Positions 8,115 through 18,862 of a stretch of 64,000 bases of DNA are shown here, in pieces. Under the pieces are notes generated by a model. The model did no database searches, was not told the origin of the DNA, and saw only the letters and a list, made by a program, of their open reading frames with translations. The stretch comes from Gammaproteobacteria bacterium. GTDB taxonomy: Bacteria > Pseudomonadota > Gammaproteobacteria > Steroidobacterales > Steroidobacteraceae. Location of the stretch: contig VGVG01000004.1 in assembly GCA_016874055.1 (NCBI GenBank), forward strand, positions 32,123 to 96,122. Direction: 5' to 3'. Both the position numbers and the translations under genes were made by a program. Every line of letters begins with the position of its first letter. Position 1 is the first letter of the stretch.

Positions 8115-9611
8115 TCAGCCGCGCGACTTCGCGAGTGGGCTCTTGCGGTAACCGTAGGCCAGATAAACCAAGAACCCCACCCCCGTCCACAGTAAGAAGG
8201 TGAGCTGCGTCCGCAGCGGCAGCGAGAACAGCAGAAACGCGCAACCGGCAAAGGCGAGCGGACCCACCAGCCAGATGACGGGCGTGCGGAACGGCCGCGG
8301 CCGATTGGGCTCGCGACGCCGCAGCATCATGACGCCCACCGCCACGGTAAGGAACGCGAACAGCGTGCCGCTATTGGAGATATCGGCGAGTACGCCGACG
8401 GGAAAGAAAGCCGCAAAGATCGTGACGGCAGCACCCGTGATGAGGGTCACGATGTACGGCGTACCGTACTTCAGATGTACCTTGGAGAGCGTCTCGCCGA
8501 ACGGCAGCAGACCGTCGCGAGCCATCACGAAGAAGATGCGGGTCTGGCCGAAGAGCATCATAAGGATGACCGACGGCAGCGCGAGGAAGGCTGCGAGTGC
8601 GATCAGCTGCGCGATCTTGCCCCAGCCGATCATGTCGAGCACGTGGGCGAGCGGCTGGTCGCTGCAGGCCAGAAGGTTGCGATTGGCTTCCTGCGCGCAG
8701 GCGGCAAAGAAAGCCTCACTGCCCGGCGAAAGTGGTAACCCCGAAGCATCGGATACCGGTTGCGCGCCGATCGCACCGACGGCACCCGCCGCCACCAACA
8801 GGTAGAACACCGTACACACCACAAGGCTACCGATCAGACCGATCGGGACGTTGCGCTGCGGGTTCTTGGTTTCCTCGGCAGCCGTCGCCACCGCATCGAA
8901 ACCGACGTAAGCAAAGAAGATGGAGGCTGCAGCACCGGCGATGCCAATACCCAGACCGTCTGAATCGAGGAATCCGTTTGGCGCAAAGGGCTTAAAGTTT
9001 TCGCCATTGATGATCGGAATGGCAAGCACGATGAACAGAATGAGTGCGGCAACCTTAATGCACACGAGGAAGGCATTGACGGTCGCACTCTCGCGGGTTC
9101 CGATGACCAGCAGAGCAGTGACCAACATGGCGATGATCGCCGCGGGGAGGTTGATGAGTCCGCCAGCGTAGAGGCCCTTCGTAAATGTGTCGGCAAGCTC
9201 GATATCGAAAACTCGTTCTATATTGCCGACGAAGTAATTGGACCACCCGACCGATACGGCGCTGGCGGCGACTGCGAACTCGAGGACGAGCGCCCAGCCG
9301 ACCATCCAAGCGATGACCTCGCCGAGTACAGCATAGGAGTAGGTGTATGCGGAGCCGGATACCGGCACCATCGAGGAGAGCTCGGCGTAGCAGAGTGCGG
9401 CGACCGCACACACGAAGCCGGCGATGACGAAAGAGATCATCATGCCCGGGCCCGCCTTTTGCGCGGCCTCAGCGGTGAGCACGAAAATGCCGGTACCGAT
9501 GATGGCGCCGATGCCCATCATGGTGAGCTGGAATGCACCGAGCGAGCGTTTGAGGCTCTTACGCTCGGCGTTGGCCAAAATATCGTCGAGCGGTTTGATT
9601 CGCCAATTCAT
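8115..9611 (-). CDS. APC-family amino acid permease
   Basis: A 498-residue, twelve-helix membrane protein of the amino acid-polyamine-organocation superfamily. The N-terminal GIGAIIGTGIFVL glycine-rich segment forms the substrate site in helix 1, and FFAYVGFDAVATAAEETKNPQRNVP is the typical helix 6 to loop motif. The overall pattern resembles the cationic amino acid transporter (CAT, YfnA-like) branch, though substrate cannot be fixed from sequence. The start ATG has a strong GAGGGG Shine-Dalgarno stretch eight bases upstream. A TACAAT -10-like hexamer sits at 9654-9659, without a clear -35. Confidence 0.92.
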   Translation of the reverse strand: MNWRIKPLDDILANAERKSLKRSLGAFQLTMMGIGAIIGTGIFVLTAEAAQKAGPGMMISFVIAGFVCAVAALCYAELSSMVPVSGSAYTYSYAVLGEVIAWMVGWALVLEFAVAASAVSVGWSNYFVGNIERVFDIELADTFTKGLYAGGLINLPAAIIAMLVTALLVIGTRESATVNAFLVCIKVAALILFIVLAIPIINGENFKPFAPNGFLDSDGLGIGIAGAAASIFFAYVGFDAVATAAEETKNPQRNVPIGLIGSLVVCTVFYLLVAAGAVGAIGAQPVSDASGLPLSPGSEAFFAACAQEANRNLLACSDQPLAHVLDMIGWGKIAQLIALAAFLALPSVILMMLFGQTRIFFVMARDGLLPFGETLSKVHLKYGTPYIVTLITGAAVTIFAAFFPVGVLADISNSGTLFAFLTVAVGVMMLRRREPNRPRPFRTPVIWLVGPLAFAGCAFLLFSLPLRTQLTFLLWTGVGFLVYLAYGYRKSPLAKSRG

Positions 9612-9710
9612 AAAAATTCCCCTCGGCTTTAACGCCCAGTGCCTATCCGTCGGATTGTAGGGGGGTGGACCGCCCGACCGCTACCACCGAACCACTCGCT
9701 AAGAGAACTG

Positions 9711-9723
9711 CGGACCCGGTCCG
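9711..9723. repeat. Short perfect inverted repeat just after secF
   Basis: CGGACC and GGTCCG arms flank one base, ending two bases before the secF stop codon on the minus strand. There is no T-run after it, so it is not a standard intrinsic terminator. The rest of the 113-base gap between secF and the permease holds only the weak -10-like hexamer of the permease. Confidence 0.3.
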
Positions 9724-9724
9724 A

Positions 9725-10660
9725 TCAGGGCATATCGTCAATCGCGAGCTTCTTGCGGGTCGGAAACAGGCTCTCGGCCGTTAGACCGCAATCGAGCGCG
9801 ACGGCCGAGGCGATATAGATCGACGAATAGGTGCCGACCAAGATCCCTACGATCAGTGCGGCAGAAAACGGCTGCAGCACCGGACCGCCGAGCAACAGCA
9901 GGACGACCACCACGATCAGCGTGGTTGACGACGTCATGATCGTACGGGAGAGGGTCTGGTTGACCGATTGATTGAGCACTTCGTCGGGGGAGAGGCGCTT
10001 GTTGGCCTCAAAGCGCTCGCGGATTCGATCGAACACCACCACCGTATCGTTGAGCGAGTAGCCGATGACGGCAAGCAGCGCGGCGACAACCGACAGATCG
10101 AACACGATCCCAGAGACCGCAAAGAAACCGAACACGATGATGGGATCGTGGATGGCCGCAAAAATCGCACCCGCCGACAACTGCCAGGCGTGGAAGCGAA
10201 TGAAGACGTAAATGAAAATCAGGATCAGCGTCGAGATCAGCGCCACGGCCGCCGAGTTTCGAAGTTCGGCGCCAACCTGAGGACCCACGACATAAAGATC
10301 ACTGACTGAGACATTGGGGTCAGCGGCTTTCAGCACACTCTCGATGTCACTGCGCACTTGATCCGTCGTCTGCCCTTCCGGAGGCGGCAGCCGAATCGCC
10401 ACATCGCGCGAAGAGCCAAAGTTTTGTACCTGCAGGTCTTTGAAGCCCGCTCGCTCGAGCCCCGCGCGCAAGGCATCGGGCTTCGCTTCGGCCGTGAACT
10501 TCGCTTCGACGGTGATGCCGCCTGTGAAATCGACGCCGAGATTGAGACCCTTGGTTAGTAACGTAGCGATGGACAGCACGAACAGCACTGCGGAGACGGC
10601 GTACCACAGCTTCCGTACGCTCATGAACGAGATACGGCTGTTGGCCTTGAAGAATTCCAT
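9725..10660 (-). CDS. secF: Protein translocase subunit SecF
   Basis: A 311-residue inner-membrane RND-type protein that works with SecD to drive late steps of Sec export using the proton gradient. The N-terminal helix is followed by the periplasmic domain (NLGVDFTGGITVEAKF) and five C-terminal helices carrying the conserved SLNDTVVVFDRIRE motif (D1 to D6 pattern). It follows secD by 26 bases in the standard yajC-secD-secF order. Confidence 0.97.
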   Translation of the reverse strand: MEFFKANSRISFMSVRKLWYAVSAVLFVLSIATLLTKGLNLGVDFTGGITVEAKFTAEAKPDALRAGLERAGFKDLQVQNFGSSRDVAIRLPPPEGQTTDQVRSDIESVLKAADPNVSVSDLYVVGPQVGAELRNSAAVALISTLILIFIYVFIRFHAWQLSAGAIFAAIHDPIIVFGFFAVSGIVFDLSVVAALLAVIGYSLNDTVVVFDRIRERFEANKRLSPDEVLNQSVNQTLSRTIMTSSTTLIVVVVLLLLGGPVLQPFSAALIVGILVGTYSSIYIASAVALDCGLTAESLFPTRKKLAIDDMP

Positions 10661-10686
10661 GTTCGAGTGCTCCTACAGACGCCGCG

Positions 10687-12555
10687 TCAAATCGGCAGCT
10701 TTTCGGGACGTCGCGACCCACCGTACATCAGGGTGAGCAGCGCACGACTGCCAAGCAGCGACGTGAACATCGAAGTGAGAATACCGAGAGAGAGCACCAC
10801 CGCAAACCCGCGGATAGGGCCCGTTCCGAACGCCCACAACACGACACCGGCGATGAGGGTCGTGATGTTGGAGTCGGCGATCGCAGAGAAGGCTTTTTCG
10901 AAGCCCTTCGCGATCGCAGTTTGCGGCGTGACGCCGTTGCGAAGCTCTTCGCGAATACGTTCGTAGATGAGTACGTTAGCATCGATGGCCATCCCGACCG
11001 TCAGCACGATGCCGGCGATACCCGGCAGCGACAACGCCGCCTTGAACATGGTAAGCAAGGCCGTGAGCAACGCCACGTTCGTGAGCAGTACGATGTTCGC
11101 CACGATACCGAATACTTTGTAGTATACGATCATGAACACGAAGAGCAGTGCCATACCGAGCACGAGCGCGGTGACACCCTTCTCGATGTTTTCCTTGCCG
11201 AGACTCGGACTGACGACGCGCTCTTGAATCACAAAGATCGGTGCCGCTAGCGCGCCCGCGCGCAACAGCAAGGCCAACTCACGTGCTTCGGTTACAGCAA
11301 GACCGGTGATCTGGAAGCTGTTCGAAAAGACGCCTTGAATGGTCGCCTGGTTGATGACTTTCTCTTCTTTGATGTCACGCTGCACTTTCTGGCCGCCGAC
11401 ATCGACTTCTTCACGGCGCTGCTCGATGAACACCACGGCCATCGGCTTGCCGAGATTCGAGCGCGTCGTGCGCAGCATCTCCTCACCGCCCGAGGCGTCG
11501 AGCTTCACCGAGACGCCAGGTCCCTGATCGGTCGCGGCCGTCGTGGCATCGACGAGCTGATCGCCCGTGACGATGATGTCGCGCCTCAGCAAGACCGGCT
11601 GACCTTCGCGCGATTCGTAGAGCTTGGAACCGAACGGCGCACGACCGCGCTGCACAGCTTCCGACACGCTGTTCTGAATGTCGACGAGCCGGAATTCGAG
11701 CGTCGCCACTTTGCCGAGAATATCTTTGACCTCGGCGGAGTTCTGCACGCCCGGCAATTGCACAGCGATGCGATCCACGCCCTGACGCTGAACCACAGGC
11801 TCGGACACGCCAAGCTCGTTCACGCGATTACGAATGGTAGTGAGGTTCTGGGAAATCGCATAATCCTGACGCTCTTTGATCTGCGCATCCGTCAACAGCA
11901 CCTGGAGCACCGGACCTGAAGCTCCCTCTATCGAGGACACCGTGAGATCAGGCAGTACACGACGGATCGTTGCGCGCGCCGCGGCGTCATCCGCGCCTTC
12001 GGGCAACAACACACGCACGCCGTTCGGCTTCACCGTACCGTCAGTCACCTGTAACACATCGACGAAAGCGACTTTGTCTTGACCAAGCGCGCGACGCAGA
12101 TCTTGTTCATAAACCTCGAGCAATTGCGCGACGGCGCCATCGACGTCTACCTGATAAAGAAGATAAAGACCCCCACGCAGATCGAGGCCGAGCGGCATGG
12201 GTCGAAGACCGATGTAACGCAACCAATCCGGCGCTCGTGAGGCGAACGACAAGGCGGTGACGTAATCGCGAGAAAATTTTTCATTGACAAGATCACGTGC
12301 CTTCAACTGCTCGGGTACGGCATCGAAGTGCAGCATGAGTCGACCTTGATCGACATAACTGCGCGCGAACGCCACACCCTTGCCTTGCAGGAACTCTTCG
12401 ATTTCCTGCTGCCCGCTCGCTTCCACAGCGCCTCGGTCTTTGCGCGCCACCTGTAGCGCCGCATCTTCACCAAAGACGTTCGGCAGCGCGAATACCGCCG
12501 CGATCATCAAAACGATCGCGACGAGCGCGTACTTCCAGCGAGCAAACTCGAGCAT
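10687..12555 (-). CDS. secD: Protein translocase subunit SecD
   Basis: A 622-residue SecD, close to the E. coli length (615). A single N-terminal helix leads into the large periplasmic P1 domain (LGLDLRGGLYLLYQVD is the signature around residues 122-137). The C-terminal helices carry the VLTVGMAIDANVLIYERIREEL motif with the functional Asp. It is part of the yajC-secD-secF operon, lying three bases after yajC. Confidence 0.97.
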   Translation of the reverse strand: MLEFARWKYALVAIVLMIAAVFALPNVFGEDAALQVARKDRGAVEASGQQEIEEFLQGKGVAFARSYVDQGRLMLHFDAVPEQLKARDLVNEKFSRDYVTALSFASRAPDWLRYIGLRPMPLGLDLRGGLYLLYQVDVDGAVAQLLEVYEQDLRRALGQDKVAFVDVLQVTDGTVKPNGVRVLLPEGADDAAARATIRRVLPDLTVSSIEGASGPVLQVLLTDAQIKERQDYAISQNLTTIRNRVNELGVSEPVVQRQGVDRIAVQLPGVQNSAEVKDILGKVATLEFRLVDIQNSVSEAVQRGRAPFGSKLYESREGQPVLLRRDIIVTGDQLVDATTAATDQGPGVSVKLDASGGEEMLRTTRSNLGKPMAVVFIEQRREEVDVGGQKVQRDIKEEKVINQATIQGVFSNSFQITGLAVTEARELALLLRAGALAAPIFVIQERVVSPSLGKENIEKGVTALVLGMALLFVFMIVYYKVFGIVANIVLLTNVALLTALLTMFKAALSLPGIAGIVLTVGMAIDANVLIYERIREELRNGVTPQTAIAKGFEKAFSAIADSNITTLIAGVVLWAFGTGPIRGFAVVLSLGILTSMFTSLLGSRALLTLMYGGSRRPEKLPI

Positions 12556-12558
12556 GGA

Positions 12559-12885
12559 TCAGCCCTTTAGCGTGCCCTTGGGCACGAGCGAACTGACCTG
12601 GAACTTCTGGACCTTGATGCGCACGCCTTCGGCGATTTCGAGGGTCACGAAACCCTCTTGCACGTCGGTCACCTTGCCGACGATGCCACCGGCGGTCACG
12701 ACCTCGTCACCCGAGGCGAGCTTGCCGAGCATCGCGGAGTGCTCCTTCGCCTTCTTTTGCTGGGGACGAATGAGCAGGAAATAAAAAATGACGATGAACA
12801 GCACCATCATGAGCAAGGGTGCGAGTTGTCCGCCGGGGGCGGCGCCGCCGGCCTGGGCATAGGCCTCGGGGATCAGTCCGTTCAT
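12559..12885 (-). CDS. yajC: Sec translocon accessory protein YajC
   Basis: A 108-residue single-span membrane protein of the SecDF-YajC complex. The helix MMVLFIVIFYFLLIRPQQKK around residues 25-44 with the RPQQKKAKEH cytoplasmic boundary is diagnostic, followed by a small beta domain (LASGDEVVTAGGIVGKV). It sits between tgt and secD on the same strand, as in E. coli. The 47-base gap to tgt shows nothing obvious. Confidence 0.97.
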   Translation of the reverse strand: MNGLIPEAYAQAGGAAPGGQLAPLLMMVLFIVIFYFLLIRPQQKKAKEHSAMLGKLASGDEVVTAGGIVGKVTDVQEGFVTLEIAEGVRIKVQKFQVSSLVPKGTLKG

Positions 12886-12932
12886 GGGAGCGGGTCCTCG
12901 GGTAGTAGGTGGGGCAGAAAAAAGGCCGCGAA

Positions 12933-15145
<2,213 letters not shown>

Positions 15146-15146
15146 G

Positions 15147-15152
15147 TATACT
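15147..15152 (+). promoter_or_regulatory. Candidate -10 of the tRNA-Leu promoter
   Basis: TATACT lies 17 bases before the tRNA 5' end, a spacing that would give a leader of about ten bases for RNase P. No good -35 is visible 16-18 bases upstream, in the 5' end of divergent queA. Confidence 0.35.
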
Positions 15153-15169
15153 TTGCAAAGTGTGAACGC

Positions 15170-15256
15170 GCCGGGATGGCGGAACTGGTAGACGCGCCGG
15201 ACTCAAAATCCGGTTCTGGCGACAGAGTGTGGGTTCGATTCCCTCTCCCGGCACCA
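15170..15256 (+). tRNA. tRNA-Leu (anticodon CAA)
   Basis: An 87-base class II tRNA. The acceptor stem GCCGGGA pairs with TCCCGGC, followed by A and an encoded CCA. The anticodon loop CTCAAAA gives CAA, reading UUG codons. The long variable arm (TCTGGCGACAGAGT region) is typical of leucine tRNAs, and the T-arm contains GGTTCGATTCC. It is the only RNA gene I can see in the window and lies between queA and the Nudix gene. Confidence 0.97.
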
Positions 15257-15267
15257 CCGCTCAACGA

Positions 15268-15834
15268 ATGAAATACTGTAGTAACTGTGGCACCGCTGTT
15301 GTGGTGCGCGTCCCTGAGGGTGAGCGCCTGCCGCGGCATGTGTGTCCGTCCTGCCACGTTGTGCACTACCAAAATCCAAAAATCGTGGTCGGCTGCGTAC
15401 CCGAAGAGCCCTCGGGGAAGATCCTGCTCTGCAGGCGCGCCATCGAGCCTCGGCGTGGCTTTTGGACTTTCCCAACCGGTTTCATGGAAAACAACGAAAC
15501 CTTACAGCAGGCTGCAGCACGAGAGTCTTATGAGGAAGCTCTAGCCGATGTGCAAGTCGGCTCGCTTCTCGCCATCGTTCACATCTTGCATGCCCATCAA
15601 GTACATGTTTTCTTTAGGGCGCAGATGCGTTCGCCGGAATTCGGGGTAGGCTCAGAAAGCCTTGAGGCTCATCTCGTTGACGAACGCGACATTCCCTGGT
15701 CAGACATCGCTTTTCCAAGCACCGAATATGCGCTACGCCGGTATTTCGAGGATCGTGCCCGCGGTATCGAGAATCACTACTTCACCGAATTCGACCGCCG
15801 CAAGGCGGAACTCGGGCTATCGACGAGCGGTTAA
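15268..15834 (+). CDS. Zinc-ribbon Nudix hydrolase
   Basis: A 188-residue protein. An N-terminal zinc ribbon (Cys residues in KYCSNCGTA and HVCPSCHVVHYQNP) precedes a Nudix fold. The Nudix box is GFMENNETLQQAAARESYEE, matching Gx5Ex7RExxEE, but the usual following glycine (EExG) is Leu here. Proteins of this architecture (COG1051-like) are often ADP-ribose, NADH or nucleotide pyrophosphatases; the substrate is unknown. The ATG at 15268 is chosen because it opens directly with the zinc ribbon, only 11 bases after the tRNA CCA. It may therefore be read from the tRNA transcript. Confidence 0.88.
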   Translation: MKYCSNCGTAVVVRVPEGERLPRHVCPSCHVVHYQNPKIVVGCVPEEPSGKILLCRRAIEPRRGFWTFPTGFMENNETLQQAAARESYEEALADVQVGSLLAIVHILHAHQVHVFFRAQMRSPEFGVGSESLEAHLVDERDIPWSDIAFPSTEYALRRYFEDRARGIENHYFTEFDRRKAELGLSTSG

Positions 15835-15905
15835 CACTCTGTCGGATTCTGGCAGAGGTCGTCGCACCGCGATAAAGTCCACCCCATCGTGCTTCCGGGG
15901 AATAC

Positions 15906-16229
15906 ATGACCTTCGTAGTCACCGAAAACTGCATCAAGTGCAAATACATGGACTGCGTCGAGGTCTGTCCCGTCGACTGTTTCCACGAAGGTCCGAATTT
16001 TCTCGTGATCGATCCGGATGAGTGTATCGATTGCACGCTTTGCGAGCCGGAGTGTCCGGTCGAGGCTATCTACTCCGAGGACGAGGTTCCAGCCGATCAG
16101 CAGCAGTTCAAGGCACTCAACGCCGAGTTGTCGCGCAAGTGGCCGGTGATTACCGAGAAAGGCCAGCCGCCTCCCGATGCTAAGGGTTGGGAAGGCAAGC
16201 CCGATAAGGCCAAGCTGCTCGAGCGTTAA
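15906..16229 (+). CDS. fdxA: Seven-iron ferredoxin FdxA
   Basis: A 107-residue [3Fe-4S][4Fe-4S] ferredoxin. The N-terminal cluster ligands are in [18 protein letters not shown] and the second set in [12 protein letters not shown]; the long C-terminal tail ([20 protein letters not shown]) is typical of FdxA/FdI-type proteins. It is a soluble electron carrier whose partner is not evident from context. Its stop is only six bases from the convergent dsbC stop. Confidence 0.96.
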   Translation: MTFVVTENCIKCKYMDCVEVCPVDCFHEGPNFLVIDPDECIDCTLCEPECPVEAIYSEDEVPADQQQFKALNAELSRKWPVITEKGQPPPDAKGWEGKPDKAKLLER

Positions 16230-16235
16230 TCGCGC

Positions 16236-16979
16236 TCAGCCGTTGTTCTCGAGTCTCTTGATCAGCATGTCGGGCGGCACGTAACCGGACAGCACGTCGC
16301 CATCCGCGGTCACGATCGCCGGCGTCCCTCGAAAACCTATGTCCTGTCCGAGTTCGTAATCTTTAGCGACCGGATTCGAGGCGCACTTCGGTGATCCGAT
16401 CTTCTCGCCTTTTTTTGCACGCGTCATAGCGTCATTGCGATTCGACGAACACCAAACCGCGACAGCCTTATCCCAAGACTTCGAATCCGGTCCTTCGCGT
16501 GGATAGAACAAATAGCGTACGCGAATTCCGAGCTGGTTGTAGCGAGCCATCTCGGAATGCAGCTTTCGACAGTACACGCAATCGATGTCGGTGAAGACAG
16601 TGATCGTATGGCGCGCCGTGCGCGGACCAAAGATCACCATTTGGTTTTCTGGAACTTTGCTAAGTATCGCGAGACGCAACTCGCGCCGGCGCCTCTCGCT
16701 GAGATTGTCATCGTTCGTAACGTCGTAGAGATCACCTGCAAGTACAAACTTGCCATCGGCACTGACGTAGAGGATGTCGGCACCGCGCGCGTATTCAAAA
16801 ACGCCCGGTACGGGCGAGGCTCGGAATTCATCTGGGCGACTATCCGGAAAACGCTTCGCGAGTTCGACACGCGGATCGCCTGTCGCCGCACGTGACTGTG
16901 CGGAACCCTCGAGCGGCAGAGTCAATAAGGCTACCACCAGAGCAAACAGCCCTTTTGTCATCAAACCTTTTGTCATCAA
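16236..16979 (-). CDS. dsbC: Thiol:disulfide interchange protein DsbC
   Basis: A 247-residue periplasmic disulfide isomerase. A signal peptide (GLFALVVALLTLPLEGSAQS) is followed by the DsbC dimerisation domain and a thioredoxin fold with active-site CVYC (TDIDCVYCRKLH) and the structural cysteine pair further on. The cis-proline loop is FRGTPAIV. The extreme 5' end is odd: a perfect 15-base tandem duplication repeats the first five codons (MTKGL), giving a TTG at 16979 and ATGs at 16976 and 16961. The third start, preceded by AAAAGG from the first copy, is the most economical. Confidence 0.94.
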   Translation of the reverse strand: MMTKGLMTKGLFALVVALLTLPLEGSAQSRAATGDPRVELAKRFPDSRPDEFRASPVPGVFEYARGADILYVSADGKFVLAGDLYDVTNDDNLSERRRRELRLAILSKVPENQMVIFGPRTARHTITVFTDIDCVYCRKLHSEMARYNQLGIRVRYLFYPREGPDSKSWDKAVAVWCSSNRNDAMTRAKKGEKIGSPKCASNPVAKDYELGQDIGFRGTPAIVTADGDVLSGYVPPDMLIKRLENNG

Positions 16980-16980
16980 A
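16951..16980. repeat. 15-base perfect tandem duplication at the dsbC start
   Basis: Two head-to-tail copies of CCTTTTGTCATCAAA (plus strand) cover the dsbC start codons. On the coding strand each copy carries its own ATG and an AAAAGG Shine-Dalgarno-like stretch, so the upstream copy supplies a ribosome site for the downstream start. Confidence 0.9.
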
Positions 16981-17031
16981 TAAGTCTAGCAGAGCCGGTC
17001 CTCGGCACCGTGCCCGAGCACGCGCTGCAAA

Positions 17032-17967
17032 TCACCCGCGGGGATGGTGTTGGGCGTGCAGGCTCTTCATGCGTTCGCGGGCGACGTGGGTATAAATCTG
17101 CGTGGTGGACAGATCCGCATGACCGAGCAGCATCTGGACCACTCGCAGATCTGCGCCGTGATTAAGCAAGTGCGTTGCAAACGCATGACGCAAGCTGTGG
17201 GGCGACAGCGGCTTGTCGATACCGGCAGTTTTTGCGTGTCGCTTGATGAGATTCCAAAAGGCCTGACGCGTCATCGCCTCGCCGCGCCGCGTCGGGAACA
17301 AATGATCGGTGCGCCGCGTACCGAGTATTTCCTGCCTTGCATTTTGCTCGAAACGTCTCAACCAATCGATGGCCTCGGCGCCGAGCGGTACAAGACGCTC
17401 GCGGTTACCCTTGCCAATCACGCGTACCACACCCTGGTTAAGATTCACCTTCGCGTGACGAAGACTCACGAGTTCCGAGACGCGCAGTCCTGTTGCATAG
17501 AGCACCTCAAGCATCGTCCGATCGCGAAATCCAAGAGGATCCTCAACTCGTGGAGCACCCAGCAACAACTCGACGTCGTGCTCGCTTAGGGATTTCGGCA
17601 AAGGTCTACCAATACGGGGCATGGCGATCTCGGCAGTCGGGTCGTCGCGCCTCGTACCGTCTCTTACTTGCTGCCTAAAAAAACAACGAAACGCCGATAG
17701 TTGTCTCGCAGTCGATCGCGGACGAGCGCCGGCACCAACGCGTACGGCGACGAAGTCGAGCAGATCGGTCCGTGTCGTCGTGTTGAGCGTCGATCCGCGT
17801 GCCTCAAGCCACCGCTGTAAGGCGAGTAGATCGGCGCGATAGGCGGCGAGCGTATTAGCGGCGAGGCCTCGCTCCATCCAGATCACGTCGAGAAAACGCA
17901 GGATGACCGGGTCTGGAACGGCGACCGATTTCGTCTCGCTTCGTTGACTTTCTTTCACGACAAACAC
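17032..17967 (-). CDS. xerD: Site-specific tyrosine recombinase XerD
   Basis: A 311-residue recombinase that acts with XerC and FtsK at dif to resolve chromosome dimers. The N-terminal SAM-like domain covers about residues 20-110. Catalytic residues are visible: Arg in ATGLRVSELVSL, Lys in GKGNRERLVP, His-x-x-Arg in SPHSLRHAFATHLL, His in MLLGHADLSTTQIYTH, and the nucleophile Tyr in that last motif. The LRVVQMLLGHADLSTTQIYTHV tail fits XerD rather than XerC. It is the chromosomal housekeeping copy; no integrated element is nearby. Confidence 0.93.
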   Translation of the reverse strand: MFVVKESQRSETKSVAVPDPVILRFLDVIWMERGLAANTLAAYRADLLALQRWLEARGSTLNTTTRTDLLDFVAVRVGAGARPRSTARQLSAFRCFFRQQVRDGTRRDDPTAEIAMPRIGRPLPKSLSEHDVELLLGAPRVEDPLGFRDRTMLEVLYATGLRVSELVSLRHAKVNLNQGVVRVIGKGNRERLVPLGAEAIDWLRRFEQNARQEILGTRRTDHLFPTRRGEAMTRQAFWNLIKRHAKTAGIDKPLSPHSLRHAFATHLLNHGADLRVVQMLLGHADLSTTQIYTHVARERMKSLHAQHHPRG

Positions 17968-17999
17968 AAGGATACCGCGCCTCGAGATCCGACACGCCC

Positions 18000-18770
18000 A
18001 TGATGCCCCTCAACCCCGATACCGTAGTACCGACGAGAGAGTCTTCGCTCGCCCTCCTGGGTCGGGTGTTTTACGGCTCGTGCTCTTGGCTGGTGTTCGT
18101 GACGATCACGCTCGTGTTGTTGTTTCTGCTCATCGTCGTACCCGGGATCGACCGCCGAAGGCGCATGGCGGGTATGGCCTCACGCCTCATTCTGTGGTGC
18201 TGTGCAGTGCCGCTTACCGTCCGTGGTGCTAATTATCTTCCGTCCGGCCAGTGTGTAGTCGCCGCTAATCATGCGAGCTACATCGACGCGATTGTCATCA
18301 AGGCGGTACTGCCTGAGCGTTATACCTACGTCGTCAAACGCGAAATGGTGTCGGTGCCGCTCGCAGGACTTTTGTTACAGCGCCTCGGCACAGAATTCGT
18401 TGAGCGTTTTAATCGACACAAGGGCTCTCTCGATGCCCGGCGGGTCTTACGTACTGCAACGAGCGGACAGTCGCTAGTCTTTTTCCCCGAAGGCACGTTC
18501 GAAGGCAAACCGGGGTTGCTCAAATTTCACAGCGGGGCCTTTAAGATCGCAGCTTACGCCGGCTGCCCCGTACTGCCCTGCGTAATCCTTGGCACCCGCG
18601 ACATCCTCCCCAGCCCCAATTTTTTTCCGAAACTTGGCGCCATCGAGGTGCAACTGCTGCCGCCGATCACGGCCCCGGCAGGTCTAGAGCCTGAGGAGTC
18701 CGCGCGACTATTGCGCGAGCAGACTCGCGCCGCAATTCTCGAGCGCCTAAGTGAACCCGATCACGGCTAA
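18000..18770 (+). CDS. 1-acyl-sn-glycerol-3-phosphate acyltransferase (PlsC family)
   Basis: A 256-residue membrane-bound acyltransferase. A hydrophobic N-terminal segment (VFVTITLVLLFLLIVVPG) precedes the acyltransferase core with HX4D (NHASYID), the FPEGTFEGKPGLLKFHSGAF motif and the VLPCVILGTRDILP block. It probably acylates lysophosphatidate in phospholipid synthesis, though related enzymes acylate other lysolipids. It diverges from xerD across about 32 bases. The 92 bases after it hold no clear terminator. Confidence 0.88.
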   Translation: MMPLNPDTVVPTRESSLALLGRVFYGSCSWLVFVTITLVLLFLLIVVPGIDRRRRMAGMASRLILWCCAVPLTVRGANYLPSGQCVVAANHASYIDAIVIKAVLPERYTYVVKREMVSVPLAGLLLQRLGTEFVERFNRHKGSLDARRVLRTATSGQSLVFFPEGTFEGKPGLLKFHSGAFKIAAYAGCPVLPCVILGTRDILPSPNFFPKLGAIEVQLLPPITAPAGLEPEESARLLREQTRAAILERLSEPDHG

Positions 18771-18862
18771 GCGGCGCGGTTTAACCTCTACATCGGTGAA
18801 TCGGGAGCGTTTTCCCCTACACTTATAGCCCTTCCTTGTTTTAGGTTTTAAAAGAGTCTGCG

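Noticed and set aside
17032..17967. Tyrosine recombinase as sign of an integrated element
   Set aside because: Sequence and context are those of housekeeping XerD, with no attachment repeats, phage genes or tRNA target beside it; tRNA-Leu 2 kb away is intact with no duplicated 3' end seen.
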